A stretch of 64,000 bases of DNA from Gemmatimonadota bacterium. GTDB taxonomy: Bacteria; Gemmatimonadota; Gemmatimonadetes; Gemmatimonadales; GWC2-71-9. The notes under the pieces are model-generated. The model was not told the DNA's origin, searched no databases, and saw only the letters and a list, made by a program, of their open reading frames with translations. The translations under genes were made by a program, and so were the position numbers. Of the stretch, positions 17,113-26,440 are shown one piece after another. Each line of letters starts with the position of its first letter. Position 1 is the stretch's first letter. The stretch is from the NCBI GenBank assembly GCA_009692115.1, contig SHZU01000003.1:260674-324673 (forward strand), written 5' to 3'.

Positions 17113-18492
17113 TCAGCGGACCTCGGCCGTTGGATCGAGCCGGGCCTCGAGCGCGGCGGCAATGGCCAGCAACGGGGCTTCCTGCCAGGCCGGTGCAATG
17201 ACTTGAACTCCAATCGGGAGACCGCTGTCCCGTCCCACCGGGAGGCTCAGAGCCGGGAGGCCCGCCAGGCTCACCGCCGAAACGAAGATGTCGGCGAGGT
17301 ACATGGCCACGGGGTCGGCGGTCTTGTCACCGGCCTTGAAGGCCGGCGTTGGGGTCGTCGGGGTAATCAGCGCGTCGATCCCAGCCCCGAACACCCGGGA
17401 GAAGTCGTCGCGGATTCGGGCCCGGGCCGCTTGCGCCCTCCCGTAGTATGCGTCGTAGTAGCCGGCGCTGAGCACATAGGTCCCGATCAGAATGCGCCGC
17501 TGCACTTCGGGGCCGAAGCCCTGGCCCCGGGTGGCCCGGTACATCGTGGTGACGTCGTTATCGCCGCCCTCTCGGAGGCCGAACCTGACGCCGTCAAATC
17601 GGGCCAGGTTGGCCGCCGCCTCGGCCGGGGCGAGGACGTAGTAGGCGGGCACCGCGTACGACGTGTGCGGCAGCGACACGTCCTGGACCCGACCGCCGAG
17701 ATCCCGAATCAGGCCGATCGCCCGGTCGACGCCGGCCCGGACGCCGGGGTGGAGGTCGGGCGCGAAGTATTCGACCGGCAGTCCGAAGGTGAGCCCCCGG
17801 AGGTCGTGGCGCGGCGGATCGAGCGCCAGCGGTGGCTCCGCCCTGGCGGTGGCGTCGGCGGGATCGGCGCCCGAGACGACGGCCAGCACCCGGGCGGCGT
17901 GGTCGACGGTCCGCCCGAAGACCGAAACGCAGTCGAGCGACGACCCGAAGGCCACCAGGCCGTACCGGCTGACCCGGCCGTAGGACGGCTTGACGCCGAC
18001 GATGCCGCAGAAGGCCGCCGGTTGTCTCACCGAGCCGCCGGTCTCCGAGCCTAACGCCGCCGGCACCACGCCGGCCGCCACCAACGCGGCCGATCCGCCG
18101 GAGCTTCCCCCCGGCACCCGATCTCCGTCGAGCGGATGGAGCACCCGCCCGTAGGCCGAGTGCTCCGTCGACCCACCCATGGCGAACTCGTCCATGTTGG
18201 TTTTGCATGCCACCATCCCGCCGGCGGCCCGAAGCCGGTCAATGACCGTGGCGTTGAACGGCGACCGGTAGCCCTCGAGGATCTTCGAGGCGCAGGTGGT
18301 CGGCAAGTCGGTGGTGACGATGTTGTCTTTGATGGCGATGGGCCAGGCGTAGAGCGGGCCACCGGGCTCCAGGGCCTCAACCCGCCGAGCTTCAGCCGCG
18401 AGCGCGGCCGGCGACCAGGCCAAGGCGGCGTTTAACGAACCGGCCCGGTCGAGACGATCCGCCGTATCGGCGGCGACGGCGGTGGGATTCAC
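17113..18492 (-). CDS. gatA: Asp/Glu-tRNA amidotransferase subunit A
   Basis: A 459-residue amidase-signature enzyme that releases ammonia from glutamine for GatB. The Ser-cisSer-Lys triad is complete: K55 in AIKDN, S130 in PGGSSGGS and S154 in ETGGSVRQPA, with the family spacing. It begins at GTG 18492, overlapping the gatC stop as GTGA. The ammonia tunnel leads to GatB, so the three genes lying together as gatC-gatA-gatB suggest equal expression. Nothing unusual is seen in the active site. Confidence 0.96.
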   Translation of the reverse strand: MNPTAVAADTADRLDRAGSLNAALAWSPAALAAEARRVEALEPGGPLYAWPIAIKDNIVTTDLPTTCASKILEGYRSPFNATVIDRLRAAGGMVACKTNMDEFAMGGSTEHSAYGRVLHPLDGDRVPGGSSGGSAALVAAGVVPAALGSETGGSVRQPAAFCGIVGVKPSYGRVSRYGLVAFGSSLDCVSVFGRTVDHAARVLAVVSGADPADATARAEPPLALDPPRHDLRGLTFGLPVEYFAPDLHPGVRAGVDRAIGLIRDLGGRVQDVSLPHTSYAVPAYYVLAPAEAAANLARFDGVRFGLREGGDNDVTTMYRATRGQGFGPEVQRRILIGTYVLSAGYYDAYYGRAQAARARIRDDFSRVFGAGIDALITPTTPTPAFKAGDKTADPVAMYLADIFVSAVSLAGLPALSLPVGRDSGLPIGVQVIAPAWQEAPLLAIAAALEARLDPTAEVR

Positions 18493-18785
18493 CCGTCAGC
18501 CCGCGCCTGGGACCGCGGTACCACGAAGAATCCCTCGACGAATTGCGGCGCAAAGTCCGCCGGGCCCGTGGCCATCGGCGGTTGCCGCACCACATCCGCT
18601 CGGAACCCAGGCGCCGGGGCCGGTTCGTCGGCCGAAGACTCTCCGCCCGCGGCCAGGGCTCTGAGTTGACCGACATACGACACGATCCGGTCGAGTTGCG
18701 CCGCCAACGTGGACACCTCGTCGTCCGCCACCTCGAGCGCAGCCAAGGCTGCGAGGCGGGCCACGTCGGCCGGCGTTACGCTCAT
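18489..18785 (-). CDS. gatC: Asp/Glu-tRNA amidotransferase subunit C
   Basis: A 98-residue GatC, the small subunit that wraps around GatA and stabilises the complex. The N-terminal MSVTPADVARLAALAALEV and the LAAQLDRIVSYVGQL helix match the family, as does the FVEGFFVVP ending. I start it at ATG 18785, whose ATGA overlaps the pcrA stop; an upstream codon at 18797 is possible but less likely. The stop overlaps the gatA GTG. Confidence 0.93.
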   Translation of the reverse strand: MSVTPADVARLAALAALEVADDEVSTLAAQLDRIVSYVGQLRALAAGGESSADEPAPAPGFRADVVRQPPMATGPADFAPQFVEGFFVVPRSQARADG

Positions 18786-21073
18786 GCGCTCTCCCAATCC
18801 CGTTCGAGGCCGGCGTAGGCCACCAAGAGCTGTTTGGTGCCGAACTCAGGATCATCGAAGGCCACCGTGACCTTGAGGTCCTTTCCGCCGCCCTGGAGAC
18901 CCTGAATCAGGCCACTCCCGAACCGGCGATGCTTGACCCGCTCGCCTTTGACGTAGCGCGGCGCGTCTTGGGAGACCTCTTCGACCGCGTCTCGATCGGG
19001 TGCCTTCGGCGCCGAGCCGAAGGACGGTTGCGGAGGCCGTTTTTCCCAGGTGTTGCCGCCGAATCGGGCGCCCGAGGTCCGGCCGCCGTAGCGGTTGGCG
19101 CCGCCCCAGCTCGGGGCAAACAGCGACGACGTGGTCTTCTCATCGACAATGCCCGGCGGAATCGTTTCGAGGAATCGGGAGGCCATGCTCGGGAGGATTT
19201 CCCCGCCCCGCCGCCGCGACCGCGCAAAGGAGAGGTAGAGCTTGTCCTTGGCCCGCGTCAGCGCCACGTAAAAGAGCCGCCGTTCCTCTTCGAGTCCCTC
19301 GGTTGACTCCGCCGCTCGGGAGAGCGGAAACAGGCCGTCCTCCATGCCCGCCACCACGACGAGGGGCCACTCGAGGCCTTTGGCGGTGTGAACGGTCATC
19401 AGGGTCACCCCAGCCTCGTCGCCGTCGGACTTATCGACCGCCGACAACAACGCCGCTTCGGTCAGGAAGCGCTGGAGCGGGGTGGTCTCGTCGCCTTCGG
19501 TCACCACTTCCGACCAGCTGGCCGCCGCCGCGACCAGTTCCTTGACGTTGTCCCAACGGTCTTTGCCCTCCGGGCCTTCCTCGTGCAACACCCGTTCGTA
19601 GTTGATGGCTTCGATGACCGCCTCAAGGATCACCGCGGGCTGGTCGCCGCCGACCCGCTGTTTGAGGCCGCCGATCAACTCGGCAAACCGGCGGAAGGCC
19701 TCTCGGATGTTCGGGCGGAGCCCGGCAATCCGTTCGGCAATACTTGAGGTGTCGAGGAGCGGGCGGCCCCAAGTGGCGGCCACCTCACGGAGGGCGGCGA
19801 GGCTGGTGTCCCCGATGCCCCGTCGGGGAACCCCGACCGCTCGAAGGAACGCCTCATCGTCCGCGGGGTTCACCAAGAGCCGGAGGTAGGCCAGCAGGTC
19901 CTTGACCTCGCGGCGCTCGTAAAAGCTCACCGAACCGACCACCCGGTAAGTCATGCCGGCGCGGCGAAAGGCCTCTTCCATGGCCCGGGATTGGGCGTTG
20001 GTGCGGTAGAGGACCGTCATCTGGCTGGTCGTGTAGTCGCCGGAGGCCCGTCGGGCGCCCAGCTCCTTCACGATCCACTCCGCCTCGTCCCGCTCGTCGG
20101 CGGCACCCACCATGGTCACCGGCTGGCCGCCGCTCCGCCGGGTCCGAAGGGTCTTCCCAATCCGGCCGGCGTTCGGCGCAATGGCTGCATTGGCCGCGTC
20201 GAGCACCACTTGGGTGCTCCGGTAGTTCTCTTCGAGCCGGACCAGTCGGCAGCCTTCGAAGTCCTGCTGGAACTCGCGCATATTCCGAACTTCGGCGCCC
20301 CGCCATCCATAGATCGATTGGTCATCATCCCCGACGACGAAGGCGTTTCGATGGCGGGCGCTCAGGTCGCGAATCAGCTGGTACTGGGCCTTGTTGGTAT
20401 CCTGAAACTCATCCACCAGCACGAAGCCGAACCGCTGCTGGTACCAGGCCAGCCGTTCGGGGTGGTTCTTGAAGAGGGTCAGTGGATGGAGCATGAGATC
20501 GTCGAAGTCCATCGCGTTCTGGTTCTTGAGCGCGGTGGTCAGGCCCCGGTAGATCTCGGCGGCGACGCCGGTCAGCGGATCGGGGCTCGAGGCATGGAGC
20601 TGGTCGGGCGACTGCATCCGGTTCTTGGCGCTCGAAATCACGTTCTGCACCAGCTTCGGCGGGAACATCTTCGGCGACACGTTCCGCTGCTCCAGCAAGC
20701 GTTTGATCAGCGCCAATCGGTCGGTTTCGTCATAGATGGTGAACTCCCGGGAGAACCCGAGATGCTCGGCCTCGCGCCGGAGGAGCCGGGCCGAGAGGCT
20801 ATGGAAGGTGCCGATCCAGAGCCCCGCCGGGTCGCGATCCAGCATCGCGCCGATCCGCTCTTTCATCTCGGCGGCAGCCCGGTTCGTAAACGTGACGGCG
20901 AAGATCTTGTCGGGCCGGACCCCGTGGCGCTCGATCAGCAGGGCAATCCGGGTGGTCAGCACCCGGGTCTTCCCTGACCCGGCACCGGCCAGGACGAGCA
21001 TCGGGCCCTCGACATGTTCGGCCGCCGCGCGCTGCTCGGGGTTGAGCGCGAGGACCAGGTCGGAGCTCGCCAT
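18782..21073 (-). CDS. pcrA: ATP-dependent DNA helicase PcrA/UvrD
   Basis: A 763-residue SF1A 3'-5' helicase that acts in nucleotide-excision repair, replication restart and removal of stalled RNA polymerase. Walker A is AGAGSGKT at 29-36; further motifs are LVDEFQDTN (motif II), GDDDQSIYGWRG (III), ENYRST (IV) and TVHTAKGLEWPLV (V). The C-terminal KVTVAFDDPEFGTKQLL segment is the PcrA-type Tudor-like end that contacts RNA polymerase. The frame is open upstream to 21193, but ATG 21073 lies four bases after the serS stop and gives the normal N-terminus. It is linked to gatC by an ATGA overlap. Confidence 0.95.
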   Translation of the reverse strand: MASSDLVLALNPEQRAAAEHVEGPMLVLAGAGSGKTRVLTTRIALLIERHGVRPDKIFAVTFTNRAAAEMKERIGAMLDRDPAGLWIGTFHSLSARLLRREAEHLGFSREFTIYDETDRLALIKRLLEQRNVSPKMFPPKLVQNVISSAKNRMQSPDQLHASSPDPLTGVAAEIYRGLTTALKNQNAMDFDDLMLHPLTLFKNHPERLAWYQQRFGFVLVDEFQDTNKAQYQLIRDLSARHRNAFVVGDDDQSIYGWRGAEVRNMREFQQDFEGCRLVRLEENYRSTQVVLDAANAAIAPNAGRIGKTLRTRRSGGQPVTMVGAADERDEAEWIVKELGARRASGDYTTSQMTVLYRTNAQSRAMEEAFRRAGMTYRVVGSVSFYERREVKDLLAYLRLLVNPADDEAFLRAVGVPRRGIGDTSLAALREVAATWGRPLLDTSSIAERIAGLRPNIREAFRRFAELIGGLKQRVGGDQPAVILEAVIEAINYERVLHEEGPEGKDRWDNVKELVAAAASWSEVVTEGDETTPLQRFLTEAALLSAVDKSDGDEAGVTLMTVHTAKGLEWPLVVVAGMEDGLFPLSRAAESTEGLEEERRLFYVALTRAKDKLYLSFARSRRRGGEILPSMASRFLETIPPGIVDEKTTSSLFAPSWGGANRYGGRTSGARFGGNTWEKRPPQPSFGSAPKAPDRDAVEEVSQDAPRYVKGERVKHRRFGSGLIQGLQGGGKDLKVTVAFDDPEFGTKQLLVAYAGLERDWESA

Positions 21074-21077
21074 GTCG

Positions 21078-22352
21078 TTAGGCCGTGATGCGATCGGTAC
21101 CGAGGTATGGCACCAGGACGTCAGGGACTCGGATCGACCCGTCGGCCTCCTGGTAGTTCTCGAGGATGGCGATGATGGTCCGGGGAAAAGCAACTCCCGA
21201 CGCGTTCAGGGTATGCACGAACTCGGGCTTCACGCCGGGCGCCGGCCGGAATCGCACATTGGCCCGGCGGGCCTGGAAGTCGGTGAAGGTGCTGGAACTC
21301 GAGACCTCGAGCCACGCGCCGGTGCCGGGAGCCCAGACTTCGAGGTCGTAGGTCCGGGCCGAGGCGAAACCGGTATCTCCGGCCGCGAGTTCGAGAACCC
21401 GGTACGGCAGACCAAGCCGTTGGAGCACCGTCTCGGCATGACCCGTCATGGTGTGATGGTCGGCGTCGCTGGCCGTCGGCTGGCACAACCGGACCAATTC
21501 GACTTTGTCGAACTGGTGGACCCGAATCAGCCCCCGGGTATCCTTGCCGTGCGAAAACGCCTCCTGGCGAAAGCACGGCGTGTACGCCACGAAGGTTTTC
21601 GGCAGGTCCGCGGCATCGAGGATTTCATCCCGGTGGATATTGGTGACCGGGACTTCGGCGGTTGGAATCAGAAACAGGTCGTCGGCGGTCCGGTACATGT
21701 CCTCTTCGAACTTCGGCAGCTGGCCGGTGCCCGTCAGCGAGGCTCGATTGACGAGGTAGGGCGGCTGAACCTCGCGGTAGCCGTGCTCGCGGGTATGGAG
21801 GTCGAGCATGAAATTGGCCAGCGACCGGACCAACCGGGCACCGAGGCCGGTATAGAGCGGGAAGCCCGACCCGGTGATCTTGGCGCCCCGGGGCAGATCG
21901 AATAGGCGCAAGGTCTCCCCAAGCTCCCAGTGCGGCTTGGCGGCAAACGGAAACGTCTTCGGTTCGCTCCAGGCGCGAACCACTCGATTGGCGGTGGCGT
22001 CGCCGTCGGGTGTACTCGGGTGAGGCAGATTCGGGATTCCCAGCGCGACTCGCTGCAGCGCCTCATCGGCCAGCCTGAGTTCAGCGCCGAGGGCCTTGAC
22101 TCGATCGCCCGACTCCCGGAGCTCGGCCATCAACTCGTCGGCGGGCTCCTTGGCCCGCTTCCGTTTGGCGACTTCTTCAGTGGCGGCGTTTCGTTTGGCC
22201 TTGAGCGCCTCGACTTGGGCAACGAGGCCCCGCCAGGTCTGGTCGAGGCCGGCCAACGCCTCAACGGCTTGGTCGGTCGAGGGATCCTGGCGGCGGGCGA
22301 TGGAACGGCGGAAGGCTTCAGGGTCTTGGCGGAACAGCTTGACGTCGATCAC
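21078..22352 (-). CDS. serS: Seryl-tRNA synthetase
   Basis: A 424-residue class II synthetase that charges tRNA-Ser, one of which (GGA anticodon) is encoded at 58224-58311. The N-terminal 100 residues form the long antiparallel coiled coil that contacts the variable arm of tRNA-Ser. The catalytic core carries motif 2 (CFRQEAFSHGKDTRGLIRVHQF) in two visible parts and motif 3 (NASGVAFPRTIIAILEN). It begins at GTG 22352, overlapping the preceding lipoprotein stop as GTGA. Confidence 0.96.
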   Translation of the reverse strand: MIDVKLFRQDPEAFRRSIARRQDPSTDQAVEALAGLDQTWRGLVAQVEALKAKRNAATEEVAKRKRAKEPADELMAELRESGDRVKALGAELRLADEALQRVALGIPNLPHPSTPDGDATANRVVRAWSEPKTFPFAAKPHWELGETLRLFDLPRGAKITGSGFPLYTGLGARLVRSLANFMLDLHTREHGYREVQPPYLVNRASLTGTGQLPKFEEDMYRTADDLFLIPTAEVPVTNIHRDEILDAADLPKTFVAYTPCFRQEAFSHGKDTRGLIRVHQFDKVELVRLCQPTASDADHHTMTGHAETVLQRLGLPYRVLELAAGDTGFASARTYDLEVWAPGTGAWLEVSSSSTFTDFQARRANVRFRPAPGVKPEFVHTLNASGVAFPRTIIAILENYQEADGSIRVPDVLVPYLGTDRITA

Positions 22353-22927
22353 CGTTTCGGCAAACCGGGTTCAAGGCCTCGGTACCCACAATTGACATTG
22401 GCCAGGATTCGGAACTTGACCGACCGCTGGACCTGGTCGAACCCGAGCACCTCAAGTTTGGCATAGTACGGGATCCCGAGATAGCACCCGTTGGGTAATC
22501 CCGAACGCACCTGCAGCACCTGACCCACCGCGAGCTTGACCGGTTTGTTGACGACGAATCCGGTTTGTTCGGCCTCGGTAATCGCGTCAAAACCAACCGT
22601 CGAGACGAGAAACCCGGCTCGGCCCGCCTCTGACGCGCTCGGCGGCGGCGGCGCCACCACCGTGTACGGGACGAACTCGGAGCCGTTGGTCGGGTCAATC
22701 CGGTAGAGGAAGTCGACATTGTATTGCGCCGGGTCCAGGCCAATCCGAATCAAGCTCCGGCTCGGAATCACGTATCCGCTGGGCCGGTCGAGGGCCGTGC
22801 CGTTGACCGCATAGATCTCCACCGTATCCACCGTGTTGGTGATGGAGGCGGGAAGGACGGCGAACGGGTCATTGCAGGCGGCGAGGATGACCGCGGCGAC
22901 CACCGGAATAACTGCCAAGATGCGCAT
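22349..22927 (-). CDS. Predicted lipoprotein of unknown function
   Basis: A 192-residue protein with a clear lipoprotein signal: MRILAVIPVVAAVILAAC with the lipobox cysteine at 18. The mature part is rich in beta-strand patterns (TVEIYAVNG, GYVIPSRSLIRIGL, YTVVAPPPP) and carries two further cysteines near the end (NGCYLG and NVNCGYRG) that could pair. I do not recognise a family. It is the first gene of the run that continues into serS, pcrA and gatCAB, through a GTGA overlap, and it is divergent from the Roadblock gene. Confidence 0.7.
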   Translation of the reverse strand: MRILAVIPVVAAVILAACNDPFAVLPASITNTVDTVEIYAVNGTALDRPSGYVIPSRSLIRIGLDPAQYNVDFLYRIDPTNGSEFVPYTVVAPPPPSASEAGRAGFLVSTVGFDAITEAEQTGFVVNKPVKLAVGQVLQVRSGLPNGCYLGIPYYAKLEVLGFDQVQRSVKFRILANVNCGYRGLEPGLPKR

Positions 22928-22979
22928 ACGGGGGGGAAGCTAGGGACCGCGCCGGGGCCGGTCAACCCACGGTCTTTCC

Positions 22980-23009
22980 TTGACTTCGCTCGTGGACAGG
23001 GACTAGTCT
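22980..23009 (+). promoter_or_regulatory. Possible sigma-70 promoter for the Roadblock-GMP operon
   Basis: TTGACT at 22980-22985 and TAGTCT at 23004-23009, separated by 18 bases, 26 bases upstream of the Roadblock gene start. The -35 is good and the -10 is poor (three of six). Position in the divergent gap supports it. Confidence 0.35.
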
Positions 23010-23034
23010 GCTGAGGTTCTGACCCCGGTCATCC

Positions 23035-23385
23035 ATGTCTTTCCGTTCCACCATCAATCAGTGGCCCTCCCGCTCATCGGTCCGCGGCGCGGCGGTGATC
23101 AGCGAGGACGGTCTGTTGATCCACGACGAATTGGACCCCGGGGCCGATCGGGAGGCCGTCGCCTCGGCGGCGGTGACCGTCCGTCGTCATGCCGAGCAAC
23201 TCGGCACCGCCGCCGAGGGCGGGAGCCTCGGATCGGTGGTGGTGGAACTCAGTCAGGGTATGGCGGTCCTCGCGTCGCTCGACGACCGCCATACCCTGGT
23301 CGTCCTGGCCCGCCCCGATCGGGATCTGGGCCAGCTTCTCTTCGACATCCGGTCGGCGAGGGCAGTTCTCGCCGCGGTGGCCTGA
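23035..23385 (+). CDS. Roadblock/LC7-domain protein
   Basis: A 116-residue single Roadblock/LC7 domain: VRGAAVISEDGLLIHDELDPGADRE is the first hairpin (in two parts), followed by the ASAAVTVRRHAEQL helix, two strands (LGSVVVELSQGMAVLASLDDR, HTLVVLARPD) and the closing helix with RSARAVLAAV. Such domains in bacteria usually partner with small Ras-like GTPases (MglA type) or sit in signalling complexes. No GTPase gene is in this window. It is coupled to the downstream nucleotidyltransferase by a TGATG overlap, and divergent from the lipoprotein/serS run. Confidence 0.8.
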   Translation: MSFRSTINQWPSRSSVRGAAVISEDGLLIHDELDPGADREAVASAAVTVRRHAEQLGTAAEGGSLGSVVVELSQGMAVLASLDDRHTLVVLARPDRDLGQLLFDIRSARAVLAAVA

Positions 23386-24416
23386 TGCAGTGGGCCGTTA
23401 TTCTGGCCGGCGGGTCAGGCACCCGGTTTTGGCCGTTGTCGACTCCCACCCGACCCAAACAATTGCTCCCGCTGGCGGGCGCGGGGTCCACCGCGGAAGC
23501 GGCCTTTGAGCGATTGGCCGGCCTCCTGCCACCGGAGCGCATTCTCCTCGTAACCGGCGCTGGGCTCGCCGGTCCCCTGCGGACCAAACTGGGGGTGCCC
23601 GCGGAGAATGTCTTGGTCGAGCCGGAAGCCAAGTCGACCGGCCCAGCCCTGGTCTGGGGAAGCTGGGTGGCCCGATCCCGCGATCCCGAGGCGGTCGTGC
23701 TCTCGACCCACGCGGATTGGCACGTGCCCGATCCGGCGGCGTTCGTTCGAACCGCTGAAGTCGCGCTGGCGGTGGCGGACACCGCCCCGTGGCTCGTGAC
23801 GGTCGGCGTGGTGCCGACCCGGCCGGAGACCGGGTACGGCTATATCATCCCGGGCCAGCCGGTCGAGGGCGGGTTCCTGGTGGCTGAGTTCAAGGAAAAG
23901 CCGACGGTCGAGGGGGCCGGCGCCCTGATCGCCCGGGGCGCCCTCTGGAACTCGGGTCTGTTTGCCTGGCGGGCCGACACCCTGCTCACGGAGATCGAGC
24001 GTCATGCGCCGGAAATGGCCGGAGCGCTCCCCGCCCTGGCCCGCGCCGATGTCGCGAGTTTCTTTCGACACTGCCACGCGGTCTCGATCGACGTCGGGGT
24101 GCTCGAGCGGAGTCCGGCGGTTGTCGTGGTGCCCGGCCCATTCGAATGGGACGATATCGGAACCTGGGAGGCGCTCGCCCGGATCCGGCCGCTCGATCCA
24201 AACCGCAATGTCCTGGCGGGGAACGTGACCGCCGTTGACACCCGCGACTCCATCGGGTGGAGCGAGACGATGCCGATCGTCATGGCCGGCGTCGAGAACG
24301 TGGTCGTGGTCGAAGCCAACGGCCGGATCTTGGTCATGGATCGACGGCACGCCGCCGGGCTGAAACAGATCCTCGAACAATTGCCACCATCCGTTCGGGA
24401 GATTGCGGTATCATGA
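23385..24416 (+). CDS. Mannose-1-phosphate guanylyltransferase
   Basis: A 343-residue nucleotidyltransferase, ManC/GMP type without the C-terminal isomerase domain. The opening WAVILAGGSGTRFWPLS followed by TRPKQLLPL is the activated-nucleotide pyrophosphorylase signature. ETGYGYI, EFKEKPT and LWNSGLFAWRAD are GMP landmarks, and FEWDDIGTWEAL is the sugar-binding end. It makes GDP-mannose for glycoconjugates. The frame is open upstream, but ATG 23385 overlaps the Roadblock stop as TGATG and gives the proper N-terminus. It overlaps the next gene by four bases. Confidence 0.88.
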   Translation: MQWAVILAGGSGTRFWPLSTPTRPKQLLPLAGAGSTAEAAFERLAGLLPPERILLVTGAGLAGPLRTKLGVPAENVLVEPEAKSTGPALVWGSWVARSRDPEAVVLSTHADWHVPDPAAFVRTAEVALAVADTAPWLVTVGVVPTRPETGYGYIIPGQPVEGGFLVAEFKEKPTVEGAGALIARGALWNSGLFAWRADTLLTEIERHAPEMAGALPALARADVASFFRHCHAVSIDVGVLERSPAVVVVPGPFEWDDIGTWEALARIRPLDPNRNVLAGNVTAVDTRDSIGWSETMPIVMAGVENVVVVEANGRILVMDRRHAAGLKQILEQLPPSVREIAVS

Positions 24417-25570
24417 AGATCTATTGCCTCGACCCTGCCGACCCCGGCGACGGGTGGCTCCCGTTCTCGGGGGTCCGCCCGATCGCCGAGCTTCGGGCCG
24501 GGGCATTCCTGATCTCGGATCGGTGGCGGCGGTTGCTCAACGCCGACGTGGCCGGGGTGATCTCGCCGGCAACGCCCCGGTTCGCCGACGTGGGCTCGCA
24601 CCCGGTCGTTGATCAAACCTCGATTGTCGGACCGGCGATCGTCGTCCGGTCCACCTTTGCCCCGATCGGGACCGGTCTGGTGCTTCCCCCCGGGGTGTCG
24701 GGTCTCACGTCGAACGGCGCGACCGTGGCGTGGCTGGTGCCGCCGGGACAGCGGTGGCAGGGGCCCGAGGCCGTGCCTGACGGTTTCGCCATTCGGGGGA
24801 TGCCGCTCGAACAGACCGCCGACCTGGTTGCGGCATGCGAGCGGTTGCTCGAGGATGATTGCGCCTCGCTCCGCGACGATGGCGGCGACACCGTGCCGCC
24901 CGGCTGCGTGGTTCTTGGCGATCCGGCGGGACTCGTGGTGCGAACCGCCTCGGTTGAGCCCCATGTGGTGTTCGACGTCCGCAAGGGTCCGATCGTGCTC
25001 GAGGCCGACTCCGTCGTTCGGGCCGGGACTCGCCTCGAAGGCCCGCTCTACGTCGGGCCGCACAGTTGGCTTCTCGGGGGCGCCATCCGCCACTCGGCCA
25101 TCGGTCCGCACTGCCGGGTCCACGGTGAAGTCTCCGGCTCGGTGTTCTTGGGCTATGCAAACAAGAGCCACGACGGTTTCGTTGGCCACTCCGTCGTCGG
25201 GCAATGGGCCAACCTCGGCGCTGGGACGATTACCTCGAACCTGAAGAACACCTACGGTCCGATCCGTCTCGACGGCCCCAATGGCCGGATGGAAACCGGC
25301 CGTTCCCTGCTCGGGAGTCTGATCGGCGATCATGCCAAGACCGGCATCGGCACGTTGTTGGCCACCGGGACGGTCATTGGCGCCGGGGCCAACGTGCTCG
25401 CCGGCAAACTGCCCCGCTACATCCGGCCGTTCTTCTGGGATCAGCGCGACCACCTCACGCTCGACGGGTTCCTCACCATCGCCCGCCGGGTCATGCCGCG
25501 CCGCGGCGTCGAGGTCACGGCTGAGCTCGAGGCCTCGCTGGCTTCGCTGCACGGTCGCTTGGCCCGGTGA
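24413..25570 (+). CDS. GlmU-like putative sugar nucleotidyltransferase with hexapeptide repeats
   Basis: A 385-residue protein. The N-terminal part (IYCLDPADPGDGWLPFSGVRPIAELRAG) resembles the family of GlmU-like proteins that lack the standard GG-GTR-loop. The C-terminal half is a left-handed beta-helix of hexapeptide repeats (GPIVLEADSVVRAGTRLEGP and GTITSNLKNTYGP, the latter like the GlmU acetyl-CoA site). Homologues are annotated as putative sugar nucleotidyl transferases of unknown substrate. It overlaps the GMP gene (ATGA) and the MBL gene (GTGA), so it likely belongs to the same sugar-activation pathway, but this is inference. Confidence 0.75.
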   Translation: MKIYCLDPADPGDGWLPFSGVRPIAELRAGAFLISDRWRRLLNADVAGVISPATPRFADVGSHPVVDQTSIVGPAIVVRSTFAPIGTGLVLPPGVSGLTSNGATVAWLVPPGQRWQGPEAVPDGFAIRGMPLEQTADLVAACERLLEDDCASLRDDGGDTVPPGCVVLGDPAGLVVRTASVEPHVVFDVRKGPIVLEADSVVRAGTRLEGPLYVGPHSWLLGGAIRHSAIGPHCRVHGEVSGSVFLGYANKSHDGFVGHSVVGQWANLGAGTITSNLKNTYGPIRLDGPNGRMETGRSLLGSLIGDHAKTGIGTLLATGTVIGAGANVLAGKLPRYIRPFFWDQRDHLTLDGFLTIARRVMPRRGVEVTAELEASLASLHGRLAR

Positions 25571-26388
25571 TCAGGCTCTCGGTCCTCGGCTCCGGGTCGG
25601 GCGGTAATGCCTTCGTCCTGGAGAGTCCGGAAGGCATGTTGCTGCTCGATGCCGGGTTCAGTGCCAAGGAACTGACCCGCCGGGCCGCCCTGGTCGGCCT
25701 CGACTTGGGCAAACTCACGGCTATGGTGCTCACCCACGAGCACGGGGACCACGCCTCCGGTGCCCGGCGGCTGGCGACCCGGTTTGGGGTTCCGATCGCC
25801 GCCACCGAAGGGACCCTCCGAGCGCTGGCCCTGCCGCCGGAATGCCCGCGCCTGGTCTTGCGGGGTAGCTCGATCACCGAGATCGGTCCGTTTTCGCTGG
25901 AGAGTTGCCGGACCTTGCACGATGCCGCCGAGCCGACGGCGGTTGTCGTCGAAGCCGGCGACGTCCGGATCGGCCTAGCCTACGACTTTGGTCGCCCCAC
26001 CATGGGGCTTCGGCATCTGCTCCGTCATTGCGACGCCATCGTCCTCGAGTCGAACTACGACGATGTGTTGCTCCGAACCAGCGACTATCCACCGTCGGTC
26101 CAGCACCGGATCGCGGGCTCGGGCGGTCACCTGTCGAACCGAGTGGCCGCTGAGTTGCTGAGCGAACTCCATCACGACGGTCTCTCGCTCATCGTGCTCG
26201 CCCACTTGAGCCGTCAGTGCAACGACCCCGGCGTGGCCCGTTCGACCGTCGGGAGCGCGTTGGCTCGGCGCGGATTCCGCGGCAGCCTCGAAGTCGCCGA
26301 TCAACGGATTCCACTTGGCCCGCTCGATATTCGAGCCAGTGGGGCCAAGTACCGGTTGCCCGCCCAGGCCGCGCTTAAGCTTACCTAA
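25567..26388 (+). CDS. MBL-fold metallo-hydrolase, YycJ/WalJ-like
   Basis: A 273-residue metallo-beta-lactamase-fold protein. It begins IRLSVLGSGSGGNAFVLES, typical of the YycJ/WalJ group, and carries the zinc motif THEHGDH near residue 57. Further ligand positions are the HDAAEP-associated His, the D of AYDFG and the final H of VLAHLS. Some relatives are 5'-3' exonucleases linked to mismatch repair; the substrate here is unknown. It starts at GTG 25567 in a GTGA overlap. A 52-base gap follows before the plug-domain gene. Confidence 0.82.
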   Translation: MIRLSVLGSGSGGNAFVLESPEGMLLLDAGFSAKELTRRAALVGLDLGKLTAMVLTHEHGDHASGARRLATRFGVPIAATEGTLRALALPPECPRLVLRGSSITEIGPFSLESCRTLHDAAEPTAVVVEAGDVRIGLAYDFGRPTMGLRHLLRHCDAIVLESNYDDVLLRTSDYPPSVQHRIAGSGGHLSNRVAAELLSELHHDGLSLIVLAHLSRQCNDPGVARSTVGSALARRGFRGSLEVADQRIPLGPLDIRASGAKYRLPAQAALKLT

Positions 26389-26440
26389 CGTCGAGGCCGG
26401 GCCGCCGCGGTCAGCGGTCTCGACTGAAAGCAGGTTACGG

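Noticed and set aside
16588..18054. 488-codon plus-strand frame over gatA and gatB
   Set aside because: An antisense shadow of two conserved genes with no domain.
24002..25552. 516-codon minus-strand frame over the GMP and GlmU-like genes
   Set aside because: The sense genes have clear signatures and overlapping starts and stops; the antisense product does not.
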